Shown here: piece by piece, positions 26,054 to 33,048 of the stretch
How positions within the stretch are numbered: the stretch's first letter is position 1
Layout: each line of letters starts with the position of its first letter
From: Chthoniobacterales bacterium
Lineage (GTDB): Bacteria; Verrucomicrobiota; Verrucomicrobiia; Chthoniobacterales; UBA10450
DNA: 33,048 nt
Direction: 5' to 3'
Assembly (NCBI GenBank): GCA_013695925.1
Contig: JACCZO010000303.1
Span: 1-33,048 of the forward strand
Program-made: the position numbers and the translations under genes
Notes under the pieces: generated by a model
Told to the model about the DNA's origin: nothing
The model's input: the letters and a program-made list of their open reading frames with translations, nothing else
Database searches by the model: none

Positions 26054-28455
26054 GCCGTTGCGATCTGCATCTGCATTCGAAATACAGCGATCGATCTGAG
26101 GATTGGATCTTTCGCCGGTTCGATTTCCCCGATAGCTACACCGATCCGCAGGAGCTTTATGCGCAGGCCAAGAAAGCCGGGATGGATTTTGTCACCATCA
26201 CCGACCACGACACGATCGAGGGCTGTCTCGCGATAGCGGCGCAGCGCGATACTTTTATTAGCGAACAGATTACGACTTATTTTCCGCAGGATCCATGCAA
26301 AATAAATCTGCTCGCCTGGGGGCTCACGGAGGCTCAACACGCCGAAATTGTCCGGGTGCGGGAGAACATTTTCGACCTCCAGCCCTACCTTCAAAAAGAG
26401 TCGATCGCCCACGCCGTCGCGCACCCGCTCTACAGCATCAACGGGAAACTTTCCACCTCACATCTCGAGCGGCTCATCCTGCTGTTTCGGCACTTTGAGG
26501 GCATCAACGGCCTGCGCGATGCGCTCCTGAGCCAGCTCACCCGCCATATTCTAGGGCAGCTCACCCCCGCGAAAGTGGAGGAATTCGCCAACCGCCACAA
26601 TCTCGCACCCACCCATCCGGAGCCGTGGAAAAAAGTCCTCGTCGGCGGCTCCGACGACCACGGCGGTATCTTCGTCGGCACCGTTTTCACAGAAACGCCG
26701 CCCGCCAAAACTCCGGCAAAGTTTCTCGAGTACCTCCGCGCGGGCAACTGCACCGCGCACGGGGAAGGCGGCACCCCGCTCGCCCTTTCACACGGCTTTT
26801 ACAATACCCTCGCCAGTTTCATTCAGGACCGCTTCACCGCCAAGCTCGGCCCGAGCGCCGGGCTCGTGGAGAAAATGTTCTCGCGCTTCATGGAAGGGCG
26901 CGACCCAACCGAGTTCACGCTCAAGGAAAAAGCCGGATTCGTTACTCAGGGCCTTCTTTCCGGGAAAATCTTCGACTTGGCGAAACCGGCTAACATCTCC
27001 CTCTGGCGAGAGCTCTCCGGCTATTTCGCGCAACCGGAAGTAAAAGCCCAACTCGCGCGCGAGATCGCCGATGTCACCGAGCCCGAGCGCCGCACCTTCA
27101 TCATGGCGAATGCCGCCTGCGAGCAGCTCGCCTTTCGGTTCTTCGAGAAATTCGTCCAGCAAATCCGCGCCGGGAATGTGATCGAAAGCATTCAGGCGCT
27201 TTCCAGCGTCGCGCCGATATTGGTCGTCCTCGCGCCCTACATCTACGCCTTCCACAGTCAGGCACCCTCCCGCCGCTGGCTGCGCGAGATTTGCCGTGAC
27301 TTTACCGGCGCCATCCCGCCCGTCTTGCAGAATAACAAGCGCGCCTGGTTCACCGACACGCTGGAAGACGTCAACGGCGTCTCCACTACCATACGCAAAA
27401 TGGCCGCGGAGGCGCGCCACGCCGGGAAAGACCTGGTCGTCATCACCTCGCGCGGCGAGCTCACGCTCGATGGTCTCCCGATCAAGAACTTCAAGCCGAT
27501 CGGCGAGTTCGAGCTGCCCGAATATGAGTTACAAAAGCTCAGCTTCCCGCCTATCCTCCAAATGCTCGACTACATCCAGCGCGAAAACTTTTCCGAGATC
27601 ATTATCAGCACCCCCGGCCCGATCGGTCTCACCGCCCTCCTCGCCGGCAAGATGCTCAACCTCGAGACGAGCGGCATCTACCACACCGATTTCCCGCAAT
27701 ACATCCGTATCCTCACCGAGGATAGCTTCCTCGAGAGTCTGACCTGGAAATTCATGCACTGGTTCTACGGTCAGCTCGACACCATCTTTGTAAACTCCGA
27801 GCAGTACCGCCAGAGCTGGATCGATCGCGGGATCGACCCCGTGAAACTCAAGATCCTGCCACGCGGATTGGATACCAAGCTCTTCACCCCCTCCCGGAGC
27901 GAGCCCGATTTTTGGAAACAATTCGGCAGCGACAGTGCCGGGGTACGTCTTTTGTTCGTTGGGCGCGTCTCGAAGGAGAAAGACCTCGACATCCTCGTTC
28001 AGGCTTTTCGCAAGCTACGGGCGGAGAAGTTGCCGGTACAGTTATCGATCGTCGGCCACGGACCTTACTCCGACACCCTCGCCCGGATCATGCCCGAAGC
28101 CTGCTACACCGGCTACCTCAACGGCACCGAGCTGGCCAGAGCCTATGCCTCCTCCGATATCTTCGTTTTCCCCAGCACCACCGACACCTTTGGCAATGTC
28201 ATTATCGAAGCTCAGGCCGCTGGGTTACCCGTCATCGTCTCTGACATGGGTGGCCCGCGTGAGCTCGTAACCGATGGCGTGAATGGACTTATCACCCGGG
28301 CTCTCGATGTGCTGGCTTTTACCGCCGCGATTCGTCGCCTCGTTGAGGACGAACCACTCCGCAAGGAAATGAGCACCGCCGCCCGCTGCAGCGTGGAAGA
28401 CCGGAGCTGGCCTAGCGCTTTTCGGAAGTTCTGGGCTGCCACCGAGCTCGCCTAG
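26050..28455 (+). CDS. Fusion of a PHP-domain phosphoesterase and a GT4-type glycosyltransferase
   Basis: PHP motifs CDLHLHSKYSDRS, ITDHDTIEG, HAVAHPLY, GGSDDHGG. GT4 motifs LFVGRVSKEKDLDILVQAF and FVFPSTTDTFGNVIIEAQAAGLPVIVSDMGGPRELV. ATGA overlap with the upstream gene. Confidence 0.92.
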   Translation: MSRCDLHLHSKYSDRSEDWIFRRFDFPDSYTDPQELYAQAKKAGMDFVTITDHDTIEGCLAIAAQRDTFISEQITTYFPQDPCKINLLAWGLTEAQHAEIVRVRENIFDLQPYLQKESIAHAVAHPLYSINGKLSTSHLERLILLFRHFEGINGLRDALLSQLTRHILGQLTPAKVEEFANRHNLAPTHPEPWKKVLVGGSDDHGGIFVGTVFTETPPAKTPAKFLEYLRAGNCTAHGEGGTPLALSHGFYNTLASFIQDRFTAKLGPSAGLVEKMFSRFMEGRDPTEFTLKEKAGFVTQGLLSGKIFDLAKPANISLWRELSGYFAQPEVKAQLAREIADVTEPERRTFIMANAACEQLAFRFFEKFVQQIRAGNVIESIQALSSVAPILVVLAPYIYAFHSQAPSRRWLREICRDFTGAIPPVLQNNKRAWFTDTLEDVNGVSTTIRKMAAEARHAGKDLVVITSRGELTLDGLPIKNFKPIGEFELPEYELQKLSFPPILQMLDYIQRENFSEIIISTPGPIGLTALLAGKMLNLETSGIYHTDFPQYIRILTEDSFLESLTWKFMHWFYGQLDTIFVNSEQYRQSWIDRGIDPVKLKILPRGLDTKLFTPSRSEPDFWKQFGSDSAGVRLLFVGRVSKEKDLDILVQAFRKLRAEKLPVQLSIVGHGPYSDTLARIMPEACYTGYLNGTELARAYASSDIFVFPSTTDTFGNVIIEAQAAGLPVIVSDMGGPRELVTDGVNGLITRALDVLAFTAAIRRLVEDEPLRKEMSTAARCSVEDRSWPSAFRKFWAATELA

Positions 28456-28572
28456 CACTTGCCAAACTGTCCCTCGAGCTCGTTTCCGAGTTGCCTTCTC
28501 GTCCCGCCCCGGGTAAGAAAAGACAGGCAGGTGAGCATCAGGCCGCTGCCACAACTGAACAATCCAACAACA

Positions 28573-28755
28573 ATGAAAAGAGCCTTTTATCTTTGCGCGG
28601 TGATCGGTGCGGCAGTTATCCTGGCCAATTGCACAAATCGACCCACAACCACGACGACGACAACCTCCACCCAGCACGGCCTCGTTGGTCCTGGCTCCGT
28701 AGCGCCGGTTAGCGGTGGTCCGGCACGCCTTCCGAAGCAGAAGTATCAGCCCTAG
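28573..28755 (+). CDS. Small Thr-rich lipoprotein
   Basis: MKRAFYLCAVIGAAVILANCTNRPTTTTTTT; 60 aa. Confidence 0.6.
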   Translation: MKRAFYLCAVIGAAVILANCTNRPTTTTTTTSTQHGLVGPGSVAPVSGGPARLPKQKYQP

Positions 28756-28784
28756 TTTGCAGCAGTCATCGCCGACGCGGCTGC

Positions 28785-28938
28785 GTGACGACATGCGGTT
28801 CGTCGTGGAGCCGAAGCTTGCCGCGAACTCCCTGCCGGAACCGTTCCACGACGATCCCGCCGACCGGCTGATCGTAGCGACAGCACGCCGGCGCGGGCTG
28901 ACCCTCGTGACGAGCGACGGCAACATACGACGAAAGTG
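28785..28938 (+). pseudogene. C-terminal remnant of a PIN-domain (VapC-type) toxin
   Basis: RFVVEPKLAANSLPEPFHDDPADRLIVATARRRGLTLVTSDGNIRRK matches the VapC C-terminal half. No N-terminal half or partner antitoxin is visible. Confidence 0.75.
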
Positions 28939-28939
28939 C

Positions 28940-28984
28940 GACGACGCAAGATGCGTCGTCCGGCGGGCAGGATGCCCACCCTAC
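28940..28984. repeat. Palindromic interspersed repeat
   Basis: GACGACGCaagatGCGTCGTC hairpin followed by GGGCAGGATGCCC. Confidence 0.75.
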
Positions 28985-29070
28985 CCGGGCGGCAATCGCG
29001 CCTAACGGGAATGGCAATGGCAGTTATGTTAGCAGCCGTCTAAGCTAACTCTAAACGAAGGATCAAACGG

Positions 29071-29110
29071 AGCCCGCGTCGCCGAGAGGTGGCGCGGGCT
29101 TTCTCTTTCT
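29071..29110 (+). terminator. Rho-independent terminator
   Basis: agcccgcg-tcgccgagaggtgg-cgcgggct followed by ttctctttct. Confidence 0.8.
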
Positions 29111-29597
29111 AGTGCACGACTAACGAGTAAAGCGGCCCGCGCGGGTTGAGCAGCCCGGTTTTGTGCTGGGAGACGGCGAGGTAAACCTGCAAGCACCAGA
29201 GGAGAAGCAAGCCGGCGGCGAAGGCGCCAAGGGACCGCGCGCTCAGGCGAGGGCAGGGGATCGCGGCAAGAAGGTTGCGGCGGAAGCAAAGCTCGAGGGC
29301 GCTGCAAAGATAAAAGGCGCAGGCGGCGGCGAGGAGGGGATAAGAGAGCCAGTTGTAGTAAAGGGCGCGGGCAAACTCGCCGTGCAGTAAGTGTTGGAGA
29401 GCGCGGGTGGTGCCGCAAAAGATGCAGGGCAATCCGGTCACGGCACCGCAGGAAGTGGCAAAGGGAAACCAGGACGGGGCTGCTCCTCCCGGCGGGACAA
29501 GGGCGAGCACGAGCAAGGCCGCGGGCAGGACGAGGAGGTAGAGCGCGCGCCAGCGGCGGGCGGACGGGAGGAGGGGAGTCGGAGAAGGAATGTTCAT
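29109..29597 (-). CDS. DUF2752-type membrane protein
   Basis: FATSCGAVTGLPCIFCGTTRALQHLLHGEFARALYYNWLSYPL. The start is internal to the longer ORF and overlaps the upstream stop by 4 bp. Confidence 0.88.
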   Translation of the reverse strand: MNIPSPTPLLPSARRWRALYLLVLPAALLVLALVPPGGAAPSWFPFATSCGAVTGLPCIFCGTTRALQHLLHGEFARALYYNWLSYPLLAAACAFYLCSALELCFRRNLLAAIPCPRLSARSLGAFAAGLLLLWCLQVYLAVSQHKTGLLNPRGPLYSLVVH

Positions 29598-30565
29598 AGG
29601 GCGGGCGGCGGCGGAGGCGGTTCCTGGACGGGCGGAATCGAAAGGCTCGGTGGGACGGACGGGTCGGCGGCCGGGAGCGTGGCCGGGCGAGCGACGGCCC
29701 AGACGTCGTAGGGATCGCCGAATTGGCGAATGAAACAGAGCGGGTAGGTGAAGAGGAACATGACTAACGGGAGAAGGATGACGGTGCCGATGTAGGGCAC
29801 GGCGGCGACGCAGCAGGTAACGCAGGCGGCAATGCAGCCGATCATGGTGCCGGCGATGTAGAGGAGAATGTAAAAGAGGCCGAAAAGGACGAAGACCCCT
29901 GGATGAGCGACAACGAGTTGCCAGACGGTGCGGAAGGCGTCCGTCGCCGGGCAGCGCTGGCGATACATCACCGGGACGATGAATTTCATAATGAGCCCGA
30001 CGACGATGGCGACGAGAAAGAAGGTGACTCCGAGAAGGATGATGATGGGCAGGGGGAGCAGGGGATTTTTCCAATGCCAGCCGAGGACGAAGATGAGGAC
30101 GAGCCCGCCGAAGATGATCATGCTCAGGATGGTGATGACGACCTGAAGGAGGAAGTAGCGGTTGCCTTCGGTGTGGTATTCGCGCCAAGGCTCGGCGATG
30201 GCGCCGCGGTTGCGTACGATGCAATCGGTGAACATGAAACGGCCGCGCGAATTGAGCCAGAGAAGGAGGACAACGATCGCCAGGACGAGCAGGCCGCCGC
30301 CGATGATGAGAGGGAGAACCCAAGGAGGCGCATCGTGGAGCGAGAAGTGGTCGCCGGCGGTCTGGGCTTTCCAGTTCCAGTCGCCGGGGTTATAGCTGCG
30401 CCGGTAGTTGAAGACGCTGCCGCTAAACATGGTCGCGAGCCAGGCCGCGAAGCCGATCACGAACCACTTTCCGAGGTCGAAGGGCTGGAAGAGGATTTTT
30501 TTGGTGGTTTCAAATGCTTCGCCGAAAGGCGCGAAGATTTCGATGCGCGGTTCGCTGGGCTCCAT
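29594..30565 (-). CDS. Multi-pass membrane protein of unknown function
   Basis: Several predicted TM segments; begins EIFAPFGEAFETTKKILFQPFDLGKWFVIGFAAWLA. Confidence 0.8.
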   Translation of the reverse strand: MEPSEPRIEIFAPFGEAFETTKKILFQPFDLGKWFVIGFAAWLATMFSGSVFNYRRSYNPGDWNWKAQTAGDHFSLHDAPPWVLPLIIGGGLLVLAIVVLLLWLNSRGRFMFTDCIVRNRGAIAEPWREYHTEGNRYFLLQVVITILSMIIFGGLVLIFVLGWHWKNPLLPLPIIILLGVTFFLVAIVVGLIMKFIVPVMYRQRCPATDAFRTVWQLVVAHPGVFVLFGLFYILLYIAGTMIGCIAACVTCCVAAVPYIGTVILLPLVMFLFTYPLCFIRQFGDPYDVWAVARPATLPAADPSVPPSLSIPPVQEPPPPPPAL

Positions 30566-30620
30566 GGAAAATCTTGATCAGGTTTGTGGGGGCGAGGCAA
30601 GTCCAAGATGAGACGCGCTC

Positions 30621-30681
30621 CTAATCGTGCTCGTGCTCGTAGTCGAAGCGGGTTCGAGCATGAGCACGATCACGATTACGA
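30621..30681. repeat. GAGCACGA/CGATTACGAT simple repeat forming an imperfect hairpin
   Basis: aatcgtgctcgtgctcg...cgagcatgagcacgatcacgatt. Confidence 0.75.
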
Positions 30682-30689
30682 TGATGCGG

Positions 30690-31340
30690 CTAGCCCGTCC
30701 CGAAATAGCGGTCGCCGGCGTCGCCCAAGCCGGGGACGATGTAGCCGACATCGTTCAATTCCGGATCAAGCGCGGCAGCGATGATGGGGACATCGGGATG
30801 CGCGCCCTGCAGGGTCTCAATCCCCGGCGGGCAGGCGAGGACGCAAACGAATTGCAGGCGGGTCGCGCCGCCCGCTTTCACGATCGAGACGGCCTCGACC
30901 GCACTGTGACCGGTTGCCAGCATCGGATCGAGGACGAGCACTTCTGACTCGGCGAGTTTTTCCGGGAGGCGGCAATAGTATTTTACCGGCCGGAGAGTTT
31001 TGGGATCGCGATAGAGCCCGACATGACCTGTGCTGGCCTCCGGGATTAACTGCATCATGCCCTCTTGCAGGCCGAGCCCGGCGCGCAAGATCGGGACGAG
31101 CGCGATGGGCCGCGGCAGGATCTGGCCGGTGAAGGAGCGGAGCGGGCTTTCCATCGCCACGCTATTTATTTCCCAGCGGCGGGCGGCCTCGACCAAGAGG
31201 AGGAGGGCGAGTTTCTGCATGGCGCGGCGGAATTCGTTAGGCGCGGTGCTCTGCGCGCGCAGGATGGAAAGCTGAGCCGCGCCGAGGGGATGATCGAGGA
31301 CGTGCAGCTCGGAAGCGTTGGCCGTGGTGGTGGCGCTCAT
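30690..31340 (-). CDS. upp: Uracil phosphoribosyltransferase
   Basis: VLDHPLGAAQLSILRAQSTAPNEFRRAMQKLALLL, VPILRAGLGLQEGMM, VLDPMLATGHSA and the C-terminal LGDAGDRYFGTG. Confidence 0.96.
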   Translation of the reverse strand: MSATTTANASELHVLDHPLGAAQLSILRAQSTAPNEFRRAMQKLALLLLVEAARRWEINSVAMESPLRSFTGQILPRPIALVPILRAGLGLQEGMMQLIPEASTGHVGLYRDPKTLRPVKYYCRLPEKLAESEVLVLDPMLATGHSAVEAVSIVKAGGATRLQFVCVLACPPGIETLQGAHPDVPIIAAALDPELNDVGYIVPGLGDAGDRYFGTG

Positions 31341-31398
31341 CTTTCGGGATGATGGCGTGGTGGCGGGCTTTGTCATTATGAAAATCGCGGGCGGGCGT

Positions 31399-31440
31399 CG
31401 ATTACGATCACGAGCAGGAGCACGAGCACGAGTAGGAGCA
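31399..31440. repeat. CGATTACGATCACGAGCAGGAGCACGAGCACGAG simple repeat
   Basis: Same word family as 30621-30681, on the other side of upp. Confidence 0.75.
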
Positions 31441-31501
31441 GGATACGGAAAGGACCGGGAGCTTGACCGGTCTGGCGGGGAACCCGACACTCCTACCTCG
31501 C

Positions 31502-32131
31502 ATGCGTTTCCAAACCCTTTTCGAAGCACGCTGGATCTTTGCCGTGCTTTTATTGCTGGCGGTGCTGAGTCTTCTCATCACGCCGTGGCTGGCGCTGCTC
31601 TTTGTCGCTTTGATCGGTTACACCTTTGCTTTCTTTCGTGATCCGGAGCGGACCTCGCCGGACGATCCCGAGGTGGTGGTGGCGGCGGCCGACGGAGTGG
31701 TGGTGGAAATCGCGGAGCTTGATGAAACCGAAATCGTTAGGGGACCGATGCGCCGCGTGGCGATTTTTCTCTCGGTCTTTGACGTGCACACGAACCGCGC
31801 CCCGATCGATGGACGGGTGATTTATCGCGAGCATCACCAGGGGCTGTGTCTCGATGCGCGCAACCCGGAGTGCTCGGAGAAAAACGAGGCCATGACCTGG
31901 GCCTTCGAGAATCCGCGCGTTACCCTGGTCGTTAGGCAAATCACCGGCGCGATCGCGCGGCGCATTGTCGGCTGGTCGCGGGTGGGCGATACTTTGGCGA
32001 AAGGCGAGCGCTTTGGGATGATCCGTTTCGGCTCGCGGACGGAGGTTTACCTGCCGCTGAACGCGACCCTGCTAGTGAAGGTGGGCGACCGCGTCGCCGG
32101 CGGCTCGAGCCCGATTGCGCGGCTTTCCTAG
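31502..32131 (+). CDS. psd: Phosphatidylserine decarboxylase (short form)
   Basis: FFRDPERTSPDDPEVVVAAADGVVVEI, IFLSVFDVHTNRAPIDGRV and the GMIRFGSRTEVYLP cleavage site. Confidence 0.95.
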   Translation: MRFQTLFEARWIFAVLLLLAVLSLLITPWLALLFVALIGYTFAFFRDPERTSPDDPEVVVAAADGVVVEIAELDETEIVRGPMRRVAIFLSVFDVHTNRAPIDGRVIYREHHQGLCLDARNPECSEKNEAMTWAFENPRVTLVVRQITGAIARRIVGWSRVGDTLAKGERFGMIRFGSRTEVYLPLNATLLVKVGDRVAGGSSPIARLS

Positions 32132-32134
32132 ATC

Positions 32135-32962
32135 ATGTCCGACATACGCCAGCCGAAAATTTATCTGCTGCCGAACCTGATGACGGCCGGCAACCTCTTT
32201 TGCGGGTTTGCCGCCGTCCTGCGGATTTACGATGGCGCGCAGGAGAACGATTTCCTTAAGGCGGCGGCCTACTTTCACGATGCGATCTGGTTCATTCTCG
32301 CGGCCTGCATTTTCGATCTGCTTGACGGGCGGCTGGCCCGGCTCGGCGGGCACGAGAGTCCTTTCGGGATAGAGTTTGATTCGTTAGCCGACATCGTTTC
32401 CTTCGGGATGGCGCCAGCGCTGCTCGTTTACCAGATCGTGCTCGGCGAATTCCGGAATCTCGGCTGGATGATCGCTTTTGTTTACCTGGCCTGCGGCGCG
32501 CTTCGTCTCGCGCGCTTCAATTGCGTCGCGGCGGCCGGCCCGCCGAATAGCCCGGATAAAAACTTTACCGGATTTCCCATCCCCGCCGCGGCCGGGGTGA
32601 TTGCCTCACTCACGTTGTTCATGCTCTGGCTGGATGAAGGCCAGCGCACGATCGGCCGCTGGAAGTACGCGCTGCCGGTCCTGATGATTTTCCTGTCCTT
32701 CATGATGTTCAGCAAGTTCCGCTACCCGAGTTTTAAGGCGGTGAACTGGCGGACGACGCAATCGATCCCGCGCTTCCTTTTCGTCATCGCGCTCCTCGCC
32801 TTGACGGTGAAGTTCTATCACTGGATGGCGGCGGTAATTTTCCTGAGCTACCTGCTCTATGGATTCCTTCGCCCGTTCCTCTCGCCCAAACGCCGGCGGG
32901 TGATCGAGGAGGAAATCGGAGAGGAAGCGCCCGAGGACGAGACGGCCGACGAGATTACCTAA
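32135..32962 (+). CDS. pssA: CDP-diacylglycerol--serine O-phosphatidyltransferase
   Basis: YLLPNLMTAGNLFCGFAA and LLDGRLARLGGHESPFGIEFDSLADIVSFGMAPA. Confidence 0.95.
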   Translation: MSDIRQPKIYLLPNLMTAGNLFCGFAAVLRIYDGAQENDFLKAAAYFHDAIWFILAACIFDLLDGRLARLGGHESPFGIEFDSLADIVSFGMAPALLVYQIVLGEFRNLGWMIAFVYLACGALRLARFNCVAAAGPPNSPDKNFTGFPIPAAAGVIASLTLFMLWLDEGQRTIGRWKYALPVLMIFLSFMMFSKFRYPSFKAVNWRTTQSIPRFLFVIALLALTVKFYHWMAAVIFLSYLLYGFLRPFLSPKRRRVIEEEIGEEAPEDETADEIT

Positions 32963-33048
32963 CGATTCAGCTGGGCGAGAATCTCCGGGTCGCGCACGTC
33001 GGCCCAATCGCCGCTGAGCTCGAGCGCCTGCACTTTTTTGCCCGATTG
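32959..33048 (-). CDS. C-terminal end of a truncated CDS, possibly a sugar-nucleotidyltransferase
   Basis: Reads QSGKKVQALELSGDWADVRDPEILAQLNR* and runs off the window. Family assignment is weak. Confidence 0.4.
   Translation of the reverse strand, partial: QSGKKVQALELSGDWADVRDPEILAQLNR

Overview
The window is high-GC bacterial chromosome with protein and repeat style suggestive of Verrucomicrobia (taxonomy is inference). Most of it is housekeeping genes: nuoD, fabD, yqeY-like, ispD, a GT9 glycosyltransferase, an acylphosphatase/ABC operon, pgsA, der, tmk-holB, an EVE-domain gene, upp and psd-pssA. The main accessory island is about 12.4-18.9 kb on the minus strand. It holds three tandem secreted kelch-type paralogues, each with seven blades on a near-constant framework with short variable loops. 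Conserved leader and short-ORF units precede two of these genes and a frameshifted autotransporter-repeat remnant; a diverged short-ORF unit precedes the third kelch gene. Next to the remnant is a 163-bp MITE-like element with terminal inverted repeats and an apparent 5-bp target duplication. The most unexpected signal is a non-palindromic word, TCGTTAGGC (core CGTTAG). By eye, the octamer CGTTAGGC/GCCTAACG occurs about 19 times, against roughly 1 expected. It falls in all codon frames, across stop codons and between genes, often using TTA, CTA or AGG codons, as expected for a DNA-level signal such as an uptake sequence or Chi-like site. All counts were made by eye and no database search was run.
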